Source: Flavobacteriaceae bacterium
Lineage (GTDB): Bacteria; Bacteroidota; Bacteroidia; Flavobacteriales; Flavobacteriaceae
DNA length: 48,230 nucleotides
Assembly (NCBI GenBank): GCA_029248185.1
Contig: JAQWJV010000050.1
Location: 1 to 48,230, forward strand
Reading direction: 5' to 3'
Below are positions 24,811 through 34,695 of the stretch, one piece after another. The position numbers and the translations under genes are program-made. Every line of letters starts with the position of its first letter. The first letter of the stretch is position 1. The notes below the pieces were generated by a model. The model saw only the letters and a list, made by a program, of their open reading frames with translations, ran no database searches and was not told where the DNA came from.

Positions 24811-26277
24811 ATGCAGGATGATCAAAACGGATTTCAATTTCAAGAGGTAAATCGAGAAGTAAGCCAACTTTTAGATCAATACATTAGAAACAGTAGAATA
24901 GGAAAAACACCTGTATTAAAACAACAAACCCCTGAAACTATTGCTGAAAAACTGAAGCTGGAATCAAATTTCATCAAAGGGTTTTCATCCATAGAAGACA
25001 TTAAAAGTTTTATTCTCAATTACCTTGACAACACCAATCATCTTAGAAACCCAAGATATATGGGACATCAAGTGGCTGTTCCTCAAGATCTATCTGGAAT
25101 TCCTGATTGGATTCACGGGAGTATCAACAATCCCAGTTCACTTTATGAAATGGGCCCTGCTGGAGCTACACTTGAAGCCTATATGATCAATTGGATGCTT
25201 TCTCAGTTGGGATGGTTTAAAGGAGATAATTTATATGATTTCAAACTCCATGAAAATAGTGGAAGTGGAATTTTAACTCATGGAGGGTCTATTGCTAATC
25301 TTTCTGCTTTGTCGGCTGCACGTGCTGCTATTGCACCTGAAGCTTGGACAGAAGGTTCCCCTAAAGATTTGGTGGTTATGGGACCCCGTACGTCCCACTA
25401 CTCCATTGCTCGTGCCATTTCGATTATGGGTATGGGGAAAAACGCTTTTGTTCCCGTTCCAGTAGATGAAAATGAGGTTCTCGTTACATCCGCTTTAGAA
25501 GAAGTGTATCAAGAACAAATCAAACAAGGCAAACGAGTGATGGCTGTAGTTGCAAATGCCTGTGCAACATCTACAGGTTTGTTTGATGATTTAGAGGCTA
25601 CAGCAGATTTTTGTGAAAGGCATAAACTCTGGTATCATGTTGATGGAGCCCATGGAGCCGTTGCACTTTTATCAAAAACAGATAAGGAAAAAGTTAGGGG
25701 AATTGAGCGAGCAGACTCTCTCATATGGGATGCTCACAAAATGATGCGAGTCCCTGCTCTATGTACTGCGGTCCTTTACAAAAATTATAATTCTCAAGTG
25801 AACTCCTTCCAACAAAAAGGAAGCTATGTATTCCATGAAGGCGATGTTATTGGAATGGATTCTATGCCTTTTACAGTGGAATGCACCAAATCTGCTTTGG
25901 GGACAAAACTGTATTGGAGCTTTGCTTTAGAAGGTGAAAAAGCCATTTCTAATTTTGTTTCAAATAGCTTCCAGATGGCAAGGGAGTTGTATCATTACCT
26001 AAACAATCATCCTGATTTTTATTGCCCTTATTTTCCCGAATCAAATATTTTATGCTTTCAATATCGCCCTGATTTAATATCAGACCAACAACAATTAGAA
26101 TTGCGGTATCAACTCATTGAAACCGGTGATTTCTATATCACTTCTTGTGAAGTTGATGGAAAAAGATTTTTAAGAACGGTTCTTATGAATCCTTTATCTC
26201 AGGAAAAAGATTTCATTGCAATGGCTGAAAAAATTAAAACCATTGCCCATAGAATTATAGAGAATTCAAAAGAATAG
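24811..26277 (+). CDS. group II pyridoxal-phosphate-dependent decarboxylase
   Basis: 488 residues from the ATG at 24811; a TTG two codons earlier is an unlikely start. It is a fold-type I PLP enzyme of the glutamate/aromatic-amino-acid decarboxylase group. The cofactor Asp lies in YHVDGAHGAV and the Schiff-base Lys is K310 in WDAHKMMRVPA. HENSGSGILTHGGSIANLSA is the phosphate-binding stretch. It would decarboxylate an L-amino acid to an amine in the cytosol. The Asp-, 2,4-diaminobutyrate- and aromatic-specific members cannot be told apart by eye. No biosynthetic partners are nearby, so the pathway is open. Confidence 0.85.
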   Translation: MQDDQNGFQFQEVNREVSQLLDQYIRNSRIGKTPVLKQQTPETIAEKLKLESNFIKGFSSIEDIKSFILNYLDNTNHLRNPRYMGHQVAVPQDLSGIPDWIHGSINNPSSLYEMGPAGATLEAYMINWMLSQLGWFKGDNLYDFKLHENSGSGILTHGGSIANLSALSAARAAIAPEAWTEGSPKDLVVMGPRTSHYSIARAISIMGMGKNAFVPVPVDENEVLVTSALEEVYQEQIKQGKRVMAVVANACATSTGLFDDLEATADFCERHKLWYHVDGAHGAVALLSKTDKEKVRGIERADSLIWDAHKMMRVPALCTAVLYKNYNSQVNSFQQKGSYVFHEGDVIGMDSMPFTVECTKSALGTKLYWSFALEGEKAISNFVSNSFQMARELYHYLNNHPDFYCPYFPESNILCFQYRPDLISDQQQLELRYQLIETGDFYITSCEVDGKRFLRTVLMNPLSQEKDFIAMAEKIKTIAHRIIENSKE

Positions 26278-26314
26278 GAAATAAAAAATGTAGAATATGG
26301 ACTTTTAAAATGAT

Positions 26315-26322
26315 TACATTTG
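26315..26322 (+). promoter_or_regulatory. TAnnTTTG -7 element before the MscS-type gene
   Basis: TACATTTG matches the Bacteroidota -7 consensus exactly and ends 22 bases before the ATG at 26345. The -33 region is not obvious. Confidence 0.4.
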
Positions 26323-26344
26323 AATCCCAATACCTTTTTAAATT

Positions 26345-27589
26345 ATGAATAGAATTATTGAATTTTTTGTTTCGTTATTGACTCAACATGGGTTTAACGC
26401 TTTCTGGGCTGCTCTAGTGAGTCAAGTTTTACTTGTTATAGTTTTACTTGTTTTAAGCGGTTTAATCTATTGGATTTCGAAGAATATAATCATCAGTCTG
26501 TTCAATAAAATTTCTCGAAATACTAAAACCCATTTTGATGATATTCTAATAAAAAACAAAGCCGCAACACGGCTTTCTTATTTATTTCCAAACTTGTTTT
26601 TATATCAATTTCTCCCCGAAATCTTCTCAGAATATGAAACAATTGCTGCACTTCTAAAGAATATTCTTGAGGCGTTCACCATAATAATCGTCATCAATTT
26701 AGTTCGAGCGCTACTGAAAACTATAAGAGATTATAGTAAAACCTTCCCCTCATTTAAAGATAAGCCCATAGATAGTTATATTCAGGTAGTCATGATTTTT
26801 CTTTGGTTTATTGGAGGAATTTTAATTTTATCTGTACTTACAGGAAAAGATATCGGCACCTTTTTAACTACATTGGGTGCTTTGTCCGCAGTATTACTTT
26901 TTGTTTTTAAAGACACCATCCTGGGCTTGGTAGCAAGTGTTCAAATTACTGTAAATGATACAGTTCGAATTGGAGATTGGATTACAATGCCTGGAAATAA
27001 CGCCGATGGTGACGTGATCTCCATTAGCCTATCGGCGGTCCAAATTCAGAACTTTGATAAAACTATTACAACCATTCCAACTTATAAGCTGCTTTCGGAT
27101 GCCTTCATTAATTGGAGAGGAATGAGTGACTCCGAGGGGAGGAGAATCAAACGTTCCCTATTAATCAAAATTAGTAGTATCCGATTTTTAGAACCAAAAG
27201 AACTCCTTGAAATTGAAAAAATAGAACGTATCAAAGCTTTCATCAAAAAAAGAAAAGTGGAAATAGAAGCTTCAAATGAGAAGGAGAAAAATGACAAAAA
27301 ACTCCTAATCAACGGAAGAAACTTCACCAACTTAGGATTATTTCGAAATTATACCGAAGCGTATTTGGAAGAACATCCTATGATCAACCCAAACATGACC
27401 ATTATGTGCAGACAGCTTTCCCCAACCTCACAAGGAATTCCGTTGGAAATCTATGTGTTTTCCATTGATAAAGATTGGAAAAATTACGAGCATATTGCAG
27501 CTGATATTTTTGATCACTTGTTGGCAGCTACAAAATATTTTGACTTGGAATGTTTTGAACTATCCCCAAATATTACATCAAAAGTATAG
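26345..27589 (+). CDS. MscS-family mechanosensitive channel (YbdG-like)
   Basis: 414 residues: about five hydrophobic helices in the first 190 residues, then the MscS beta-domain. The pore-lining helix region (GTFLTTLGALSAVLLFVFKD) and VQITVNDTVRIGDWI are the family's signature. The C-terminal half (LINGRNFTNLGLFRNYTEAY) matches the longer YbdG/YnaI-like branch. It should release ions and solutes from the cytoplasm on hypo-osmotic shock. It is a single gene with its own -7 element and a strong terminator after it. Confidence 0.87.
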   Translation: MNRIIEFFVSLLTQHGFNAFWAALVSQVLLVIVLLVLSGLIYWISKNIIISLFNKISRNTKTHFDDILIKNKAATRLSYLFPNLFLYQFLPEIFSEYETIAALLKNILEAFTIIIVINLVRALLKTIRDYSKTFPSFKDKPIDSYIQVVMIFLWFIGGILILSVLTGKDIGTFLTTLGALSAVLLFVFKDTILGLVASVQITVNDTVRIGDWITMPGNNADGDVISISLSAVQIQNFDKTITTIPTYKLLSDAFINWRGMSDSEGRRIKRSLLIKISSIRFLEPKELLEIEKIERIKAFIKKRKVEIEASNEKEKNDKKLLINGRNFTNLGLFRNYTEAYLEEHPMINPNMTIMCRQLSPTSQGIPLEIYVFSIDKDWKNYEHIAADIFDHLLAATKYFDLECFELSPNITSKV

Positions 27590-27604
27590 GTGTTTAAAGA
27601 CACA

Positions 27605-27636
27605 AAAAAAGGCTGTTTATCAAAACAGCCTTTTTT
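27605..27636. terminator. bidirectional Rho-independent terminator
   Basis: GGCTGTTT and AAACAGCC form an 8-base stem around ATCA, flanked by A6-7 on one side and T6 on the other. It can stop the MscS-type gene (plus) and the convergent BNR-propeller gene (minus). Confidence 0.88.
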
Positions 27637-27663
27637 ATACTTATTTTTTAGTTAATTCATGCC

Positions 27664-30600
27664 TTACCCATTAATATGGGGTGCCCCTGCCGCATCAAGA
27701 GCTTTCTCGATCGGAAGAATAATAGCATCCAATGCGGAAACTTTTCCTCTAATTATTTCAAGTGTTTCTTTCGCATTCATAAAACTCTTTTTATGAACTC
27801 CCGTAGGACCATAACTATTTTCCATTCCATTCATTGCATTGTATAAATAGTTTTGTAATCCTGCTGGATTCCGTTCACCAATCTCACTCCGTGATGGACT
27901 TCCAGAAAGCATCTTTTGAATTGCAGTGATTTCTTTATCTAAAGAAGCTAACTGACCTTCAATTGATCCCGGAGTAATATTCGCTCTTGACAAAGCTACT
28001 TTCAGTGCTTTATACTTCTTGGTACTTTGTCTGAGTTCATCTTGTACAGCATTGATTTCCTTTAGCAAGCTTGTGAGTGATTTACGGAAAGAATCGTAAT
28101 CGGAATAACTAGCTCCTTTTAAAACTCCCTCTCTGATCGGGTTTACTTGAAAGGCTAAGGGTCCATCTAATAGTGAAACCTTTCCTTCTTTCTCAAGATG
28201 AAGGCTGGCAAAATACTTTCCAGGAATGGCCATAGCGCCTCCACCATAGCGTCTTCTGGATGAACCATCACTCGAAATAGCAAAAGGATTAAAATGTGTT
28301 AAATCCCAAGCAATACGATGACTTCCTTTTGAAGCTTTCTGAGAAACTTTGTTAATAATATTTCCTGCTTCATCTTCTAGGGTTAAAATCACTTTTGCTT
28401 CTGACTCGCTTGCTTCAGCATCAACAGCATCCCAACCTGGAAAGGGTATATCTGCATTTTTTAATTTCTTCTCCTTCGCTTTTCTGAGTTGCTTTTGAGA
28501 TTTGTAATCATCAGCCAAATGATAGGTAAATACCGCACCAAATTCTGGGTTTTTAGCAAAATAGTAATCCGCTCCAGTATTTCCTAGATTACTTCTAGGA
28601 ACAAACCATTTAGCAGGTCGAGGGGGAAATAACTTCCCTTTTTGTGCTAAATTACTTTCCGTAAAGTCTCGCAGGGCAGAATAGTCATCCAATACAAAAA
28701 ATCCTCTACCAAAAGAAGCCGCAACTAAATCATTTTCACGTTTTTGAATTGTTATATCGCGAAAAGAAATGGTGGGTGTTCCTGGGAGTTTTTGCCATGA
28801 ATCTCCACCGTTTAACGAGCTATACACTCCGTATTCAGTGGCAGCAAAAAGTAAATTTTTATTTACATGATCTTGTACCAACCTCCATACAAGGGTACGT
28901 TTAGGAATGTTATTCGCAATAGATTTCCAGGTCATTCCTTTGTCCGTACTTTTAAATAAATAAGGATTAAAATCCCCTTCTTTATGATTGTCTAAGGCAA
29001 CATATACCGTATTTGCATCGTATAAATCAGCTTTGATATCATTGACAAAAGAACGATTCGGTAAACCCAAAAGTGTAACGGGAATACTACGCCAAGTTTC
29101 ACCTGCATTTTCAGAAACTTGAATAAATCCATCGTCAGTTCCGGCGTAAAGTAAGCCTTCCTGAACCGGAGATTCTGCTATAGAAGTAATGGTGTTGTAA
29201 TTTGACATGGCTCCGACATCCCACGCATTATCCCAACTTTGTTGACGTCCCATAATGGGAAGTGTAATTCTATCTTCGTTTCGGGTTAAGTCCCCAGAGA
29301 TAGGTTCCCAATCATCTCCTCTACTCTCTGATTTCCACACACGATATGAGGCAAAATACAAACGTGCAGGATTATGCGGACTTACCAAAATTGGAGCGTC
29401 CCAATTAAAACGTTCATGAGGTTCGCCAACACCTGCTTGGGGTTGGATAGAAACCTGCTCTCCAGTAGTTAAATCTATTCTGTGAAGTCCACCCTGTTGA
29501 GTTTCTGCATAAATGATATCGTTGTAAACAGGGTCTGTAGCCGATTGGTGTCCATCAGCAAATAAGGTTTTATACCAATGTTTATTGGCGATTCCTTCAC
29601 GTTCATCTGTGGCAGAGGGTCCTCCTGCAGATCCGTTATCTTGTGTCCCACCAAAAATATGATAAAAAGGGGCCGCATTATTTACAGCTACTTTATAAAA
29701 TTGTGTCAAAGGAAGGTTTTTGATATATCTCCACGTTTTCGCAGCATCAAAACTCTCATAAATTCCAGCATCCGTTCCTAACATGATATAATTCGGATCA
29801 TCTTTTTTAAATACGATTGCATGATTGTCAGAATGCTTATTACGTTCAGGTAATTGTGCAAAGGTTTTTCCACCATCGTTTGAAGTCAAAACACGGACAT
29901 TCATCAAATACAAACGATCAAATTCATGTGGGCTTGCATATAACTCCTGATAATAATGGGGACCTGTTCCTCCAGAAACCGTATTTGACATCTTTGTCCA
30001 AGACTCCCCACGATTAGAAGAACGATAGACTGCTCCATTAGTACGGTCTAACTCAATAGCAGCATAAACAACATCCGGTTGTTGAGGAGAAATCGTGATT
30101 CCAATCTTACCCATATTAGAAGTGGGCAAACCTGTAGATAATTTTTTCCAAGTGATTCCACCATCATCTGAGCGGTGAATTCCAGAGCCTGGACCTCCAC
30201 CCATTAAAGCGGCTACAGTACGATGTCTATCCCAAGTGGCGGCATAAAGTATTTGAGGGTTTCTAGGGTCAATCATAATATCAGTTGCCCCTGTCCATTC
30301 ATTATTTCCTAAAACGCGCTTCCAGTTTTTGCCTCCATCGGTAGTTTTATACAAACCTCTTTCGCCTCCTTTATTCCATAATGGACCTTGAACAGCTACC
30401 CAAACCACATCGGAATTGTCTGGATGAACGATGATTTCTGAAATATGCTCAGAGTTTTTTAAACCCATATTCTTCCAAGTCTTACCGTCGTCAGTACTTT
30501 TGTAAATTCCATCACCATAAGCAACATGACGCCCACCTACGTTTTCACCTGACCCTACCCAAACCGTGGAAGGGTTGCTTGGGTCTAGTGTAATACAGCC

Positions 30601-30897
30601 CGTAGAATAGGTTGACTGATCATCAAAAATAGGAGTCCAAGTCGTACCCGCATTTTCTGTTTTCCAGACACCTCCTGATCCAACAGCAACATACCAAACG
30701 TTTTCATTCTCTGGATGAGTAACAATGTCTGCAATTCTACCCGATAAAAAAGCAGGCCCTATATTTCTGAATTTGAAAGCATCTAAAGAAAGTTCTTTGG
30801 CTTCCGCTTTTTTATTTTTTTGTTTACGTTGTGCTTCTATTCCTTGAACTGGAAAGATCAATAAAGCACCTATAATTGACATGAATAAAGATTTCAT
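27664..30897 (-). CDS. exported sortilin/VPS10-like BNR-propeller protein
   Basis: 1077 residues from the ATG at 30895-30897, which opens directly on a signal peptide (MKSLFMSIIGALLIFPVQG); the frame from 30930 adds 11 non-signal residues. About ten Asp-box/BNR repeats are visible in the first 720 residues, for example STDDGKTW, TTDGGKNW, SDDGGITW and STDKGMTW, giving one or two beta-propellers of the VPS10/sialidase-like kind. A linker, a beta-rich region and a C-terminal helical segment follow. These proteins are abundant in Bacteroidota and often annotated as glycosyl hydrolases without evidence. The true function is unknown. It is divergent from the metalloprotease gene at 31012. Confidence 0.82.
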   Translation of the reverse strand: MKSLFMSIIGALLIFPVQGIEAQRKQKNKKAEAKELSLDAFKFRNIGPAFLSGRIADIVTHPENENVWYVAVGSGGVWKTENAGTTWTPIFDDQSTYSTGCITLDPSNPSTVWVGSGENVGGRHVAYGDGIYKSTDDGKTWKNMGLKNSEHISEIIVHPDNSDVVWVAVQGPLWNKGGERGLYKTTDGGKNWKRVLGNNEWTGATDIMIDPRNPQILYAATWDRHRTVAALMGGGPGSGIHRSDDGGITWKKLSTGLPTSNMGKIGITISPQQPDVVYAAIELDRTNGAVYRSSNRGESWTKMSNTVSGGTGPHYYQELYASPHEFDRLYLMNVRVLTSNDGGKTFAQLPERNKHSDNHAIVFKKDDPNYIMLGTDAGIYESFDAAKTWRYIKNLPLTQFYKVAVNNAAPFYHIFGGTQDNGSAGGPSATDEREGIANKHWYKTLFADGHQSATDPVYNDIIYAETQQGGLHRIDLTTGEQVSIQPQAGVGEPHERFNWDAPILVSPHNPARLYFASYRVWKSESRGDDWEPISGDLTRNEDRITLPIMGRQQSWDNAWDVGAMSNYNTITSIAESPVQEGLLYAGTDDGFIQVSENAGETWRSIPVTLLGLPNRSFVNDIKADLYDANTVYVALDNHKEGDFNPYLFKSTDKGMTWKSIANNIPKRTLVWRLVQDHVNKNLLFAATEYGVYSSLNGGDSWQKLPGTPTISFRDITIQKRENDLVAASFGRGFFVLDDYSALRDFTESNLAQKGKLFPPRPAKWFVPRSNLGNTGADYYFAKNPEFGAVFTYHLADDYKSQKQLRKAKEKKLKNADIPFPGWDAVDAEASESEAKVILTLEDEAGNIINKVSQKASKGSHRIAWDLTHFNPFAISSDGSSRRRYGGGAMAIPGKYFASLHLEKEGKVSLLDGPLAFQVNPIREGVLKGASYSDYDSFRKSLTSLLKEINAVQDELRQSTKKYKALKVALSRANITPGSIEGQLASLDKEITAIQKMLSGSPSRSEIGERNPAGLQNYLYNAMNGMENSYGPTGVHKKSFMNAKETLEIIRGKVSALDAIILPIEKALDAAGAPHING

Positions 30898-31011
30898 TTG
30901 CAAAATTTTTATGTTATTAATAAGTAACAATGTACACTTTTATTTATTTGGAACTTTTATTCTTTTTAATCTTTTTTTTAGAACTTGCTATTTTAAGTTT
31001 AATCCACAGAA

Positions 31012-33354
31012 ATGAAAAAAAATAACCTCATACTACTTGTTAGCTTGCTGCACTTAGCAACATTTATTTCAGCGCAAAACTCCAAAAAAGAGAGTACCCT
31101 AAAACCCATTGACTCTTTAACGCAAAAAATGCAAAAACATTCTGGATTGATAACCTCTTATCATGAAGATGACAAAGTGTATTTTGAACTTTCAGATTCT
31201 CTTTTGGAAAAAGATTTACTCATGGTCACTCGCTTTGTTCAACTTCCTACCAATTATCAGGCCTATATTAATGCTGGATCCAAAACGGGACAACAGCTCA
31301 TTCATTTTAAGAAAAAAGGAAAACAAATTTTATTAACCCAAGAGAGTTATGTAAACATAGCCGATGAGCAGGACCCCATCTCTTTGAGTGTGAAACTGAA
31401 TAACTTCCCTCCTATTTTAGCAGCCTTTACCATTGAGAACATTGAAGAAAATCGATATTTAATTGATGTAAGTTCCTATTTTAACAATGACTCTCCTGGC
31501 TTTAACATCCTTAGAAAAAGTTTGAAAAAACAGTATAATATGGGAAGTAATGACAGTAAAAGAAGTTTTATAGATTCGGTAAAATCATTCCCTCAAAATA
31601 TTGAAATCAGACACACACTCACCTATAGTTTAACGAGTCCCCCCAGAGGAAACTTCACCAACACCATGAGCTTTCAGGTAAACCATTCGATTATTGCCTT
31701 ACCCGAAACCCCCTTGCCCATTCGATATGCTGATGAGAGAGTGGGATGGTTTAGTTTGAAAAAATACAATTACAGCTCCGAGGCTTTAAAATCGGACGAA
31801 ATTAAAATCATTCGAAGATGGCGGCTTGAGCCTTCCGATAGAGAAGCCTACAATCGAGGAGAGTTGGTTGATCCAATCAAACCCATCGTTTATTATCTAG
31901 ATCCTGCTACCCCCTTGAAATGGCGTCCTTATTTCAAAAAAGGAATTAAAGATTGGGCAGTTGTTTTCGAAAAGGCCGGTTTTAAAAATGCAATAATTGC
32001 TAAAGACCCCCCAACTAAGGAAGAAGATCCTGACTTTAGTCCCGAAGACATTCGCTATTCAACGGTTCGATATGTGGCTAGCACTACACGAAACGCCACT
32101 GGACCCAGTGTTTCAGACCCTAGAAGTGGAGAAATTATTGAAAGTGATATCATTTGGTATCATAATCATTTACGTTCCTATCGCAATCGTTACTTATTGG
32201 AAACGGGTGCAGCAAATCCAAAAGCAAGGAATCTGAATACGCCCAAAGAAGAAATTGGAGAGATGATGCGAAGGGTCATTTCGCATGAAGTCGGTCATGC
32301 TTTGGGATTACCACATAATATGAAAGCCAGCTCGGCCTATGTAGTAGACTCACTTCGTTCAGGAGATTTTACTCAAAAAATGGGAATTGCTACGACCATT
32401 ATGGACTATGCTCGGTTTAATTATGTTGCACAACCGGGAGATGAAAACATTCGCTTTGTTCGTCAGTTAGGTCCCTATGACGACTATGCTATTGAATGGG
32501 GATATCGTTATTTTTCTGATCAAACCCCTGAAAGTGAAAAAGTGCTATTGAATGAAATGGTGGATCAAAAGAGCATGAATCCAATGTATATGTTTGGATC
32601 GAGGGGAAATGATCCCGATACCCAAACAGAAAATATTGGAGATGATCCCATTAAAGCAAGTGAATATGGATTGAAGAATTTAAAAATTGTTGCTGAAAAT
32701 CTCGATGCGTGGACAACTACTGAAGGGCAAACCTATACAGATTTAAATGAACTGTATAACGAAATGGTAAGTGTATATCGAAGATATATTTATCATGTCA
32801 TTCGAATGATAGGAGGTGTTAATGAGACACTCATGAACAAAGGACAAGAGAATATTCCCTATAAAAATTTAGATCAAGAAGCTCAAAAAAAGGCTTTAAG
32901 TTTCTTGAATATACACTTATGGACTACACCCAGTTGGTTAATGCAAAAAGCTCTAATTTCAAAGATCAAAGAAGAAGGAGGATTAATACGAATACAAAAC
33001 CTGCAGTTGAGTGCATTAAATAGAATTCTGAGTGTAGGTAATTTAAACAGAATTCTTTCTTCCCGGACCACACTAATGGGAAAAGGTCTTTATCCTGATG
33101 AAATTTTAAATCAATTCTTTAATCAGTTTTTTATTCAACCGCGTGAACTAGATGATTCTTTTAAAACGCTTCAGATACGGTTTACAGAGAAAATTCTTGA
33201 GCTTTCAATAGAGGATGAACTCAACCCAAAAATTAAAAGTAGCTTGGAGGCAATCAAAAAAGAGCTACACCGTATTGCAAAAAAGAAAAGTAAAATAGAA
33301 ACTAAAGGAGACAAAAATCATTATCTCTACCTCAAGAAGTTAACCGCAGAATAA
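31012..33354 (+). CDS. exported zinc-dependent metalloprotease (DUF5117/DUF4953 type)
   Basis: 780 residues with a signal peptide (MKKNNLILLVSLLHLATFIS, then AQ). DUF5118/DUF5117-like regions occupy roughly 30-390. The zinc site is HEVGHALGLPHN, with His425, Glu426, His429 and His435, the extended HExxHxxGxxH form of metzincin-like enzymes. The Met after it (TTIMDYARFN) may be the Met-turn. The C-terminal DUF4953-like part follows. It degrades or processes proteins in the periplasm or outside; the substrate is unknown. It shares an intergenic region of about 110 bases with the divergent BNR-propeller gene, an association that may be functional. Confidence 0.85.
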   Translation: MKKNNLILLVSLLHLATFISAQNSKKESTLKPIDSLTQKMQKHSGLITSYHEDDKVYFELSDSLLEKDLLMVTRFVQLPTNYQAYINAGSKTGQQLIHFKKKGKQILLTQESYVNIADEQDPISLSVKLNNFPPILAAFTIENIEENRYLIDVSSYFNNDSPGFNILRKSLKKQYNMGSNDSKRSFIDSVKSFPQNIEIRHTLTYSLTSPPRGNFTNTMSFQVNHSIIALPETPLPIRYADERVGWFSLKKYNYSSEALKSDEIKIIRRWRLEPSDREAYNRGELVDPIKPIVYYLDPATPLKWRPYFKKGIKDWAVVFEKAGFKNAIIAKDPPTKEEDPDFSPEDIRYSTVRYVASTTRNATGPSVSDPRSGEIIESDIIWYHNHLRSYRNRYLLETGAANPKARNLNTPKEEIGEMMRRVISHEVGHALGLPHNMKASSAYVVDSLRSGDFTQKMGIATTIMDYARFNYVAQPGDENIRFVRQLGPYDDYAIEWGYRYFSDQTPESEKVLLNEMVDQKSMNPMYMFGSRGNDPDTQTENIGDDPIKASEYGLKNLKIVAENLDAWTTTEGQTYTDLNELYNEMVSVYRRYIYHVIRMIGGVNETLMNKGQENIPYKNLDQEAQKKALSFLNIHLWTTPSWLMQKALISKIKEEGGLIRIQNLQLSALNRILSVGNLNRILSSRTTLMGKGLYPDEILNQFFNQFFIQPRELDDSFKTLQIRFTEKILELSIEDELNPKIKSSLEAIKKELHRIAKKKSKIETKGDKNHYLYLKKLTAE

Positions 33355-33451
33355 ATCAGACAGACCTGTTCTTGATTTTAACAAAAACAACTTCTATTGC
33401 AACCTTTTAGATCCCAGTTGCGTCTATATTAAAAGAACACAAAAAACCGAG

Positions 33452-34012
33452 TTGAAAGTAAGGTCTTTATATCCCAATGACATAAAACTGATAGAGCAAT
33501 CTAAATCTAATGATCGGATGGCTCAGAAAGAGTTGTATGACAAGTATGCATCCAAAATGCTCAGTGTTTGCCGTTATTATGTTAAAGACATACAACATGC
33601 AGAGGACCTCCTTATGCAGGGGTTTTTAAAAGCCTTCACGCATTTAGAACAGTTTGGAAGAACAGAAAATTTTGAAGGATGGTTGAGAAAAATTATGGTT
33701 CGAGAAGCATTGAGTTTTTTAAGAAAGAAAAATCAATTGGTCTTTAGTGATGAGGACTATACCTTTCAGAATATCTCTTCCCCCCCCGCTGCTGATCTTT
33801 CGGTGGAACATCTTCAAAATTTGATTGATCAACTTCCCGAAAACCAAAAAGTTGTATTTATTCTCTATGCAATTGAAGGGTACTCACATAAAGAGATCTC
33901 GGCAGAATTAAAGATTCCAATAGGTACTTCAAAATCCTATTTGTCACGTGGAAGAAACAGTTTACAAAAACAAATTAGAACCTCCTATTTAAAAAAAAAT
34001 GAAAGCATCTAA
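33452..34012 (+). CDS. ECF-type RNA polymerase sigma factor
   Basis: 186 residues. Region 2 (about 20-90) has LYDKYASKMLSVCRYYVKD, the AEDLLMQGFLKAFTHLEQF recognition stretch and EGWLRKIM. Region 4 (about 125-178) has LPENQKVVFILYAIEGYSHKEIS with the HTH and ISRGRNSL-like end (LSRGRNSLQ). The start is TTG at 33452; the first in-frame ATG (about codon 22) would cut into region 2. The inter-region linker contains eight consecutive C at 33780-33787, and the gene ends in A9, both slippage-prone. It overlaps the next gene, a likely regulator of its activity, by 14 bases. Confidence 0.9.
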   Translation: MKVRSLYPNDIKLIEQSKSNDRMAQKELYDKYASKMLSVCRYYVKDIQHAEDLLMQGFLKAFTHLEQFGRTENFEGWLRKIMVREALSFLRKKNQLVFSDEDYTFQNISSPPAADLSVEHLQNLIDQLPENQKVVFILYAIEGYSHKEISAELKIPIGTSKSYLSRGRNSLQKQIRTSYLKKNESI

Positions 34013-34691
34013 AACCGAACTGTTTTTGAAAGCCAAATTAGAGGCTCGAAAAATAACACCGTCTCCTGAAATTTGGGAAGAATTGGAAAAAAAACTACCC
34101 CAAAAAAAGAAGTCAAAATTGATCATCCTTCGCTATGCTGCCATAGCAATACTGATTTTGGGAAGCGTTTCGTATTTTTACCCAGAAGCTCCCAATGGAT
34201 TACAACCCAGTGATCCTAGTGAAAAAATTGTTTTTGAGGCGATAGAACCTCTGCAGCAGGATAACTCTCAACCTGAAATAAAAGAAACTTCTGGATTTGT
34301 TACAATACCGAAACAATTCCAGCTTACGGCTCCGTCAAAAAAAGGCTTACAACCTTTTTTGATCCAAAATAAACAAATCCGTATCACTACGGATTTTTCA
34401 AAAATCAATATTCCAAAGATTGAATTAAAAAAAGAGAGTCAACTGTTAAATGATAGCTTACTCAGTTTAGAGACAGATGAATTAATTCGTTTGGCATTTG
34501 ACGCTTTAAAGAAAAATAAAAGTGAGGCCGCACGACAAAAAGAAAGAGCCTTAGTTCTCCTTTTAGACATTGAAGATGAACTCATGTCCGAAACCTCACT
34601 CAAACATCGCGTCTTTGACATCCTAAAAAACAGCTACTCTAAGATAAAAGTAGCTACCAACGAATCCACTACAAATTACCCAAAACAATAA
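33999..34691 (+). CDS. single-pass membrane protein, likely anti-sigma factor
   Basis: 230 residues: a cytoplasmic N-terminal part (about 1-44, LKAKLEARKITPSPEIWEEL), one membrane helix (about 45-62, IILRYAAIAILILGSVSYFY), and a periplasmic Pro/Lys-rich region. The N-terminal length and the 14-base overlap with the ECF sigma gene argue for an anti-sigma role, although no zinc-binding ZAS motif (HxxxCxxC) is present. It is followed within 5 bases by the GIN-domain gene. The family is not one I can name, so the role rests on context. Confidence 0.6.
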   Translation: MKASKTELFLKAKLEARKITPSPEIWEELEKKLPQKKKSKLIILRYAAIAILILGSVSYFYPEAPNGLQPSDPSEKIVFEAIEPLQQDNSQPEIKETSGFVTIPKQFQLTAPSKKGLQPFLIQNKQIRITTDFSKINIPKIELKKESQLLNDSLLSLETDELIRLAFDALKKNKSEAARQKERALVLLLDIEDELMSETSLKHRVFDILKNSYSKIKVATNESTTNYPKQ

Positions 34692-34695
34692 ACTC

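Noticed and set aside
30898-30930. Extended N-terminus of the BNR-propeller protein
   Set aside because: The extra 11 residues precede a clean signal peptide that starts at 30897.
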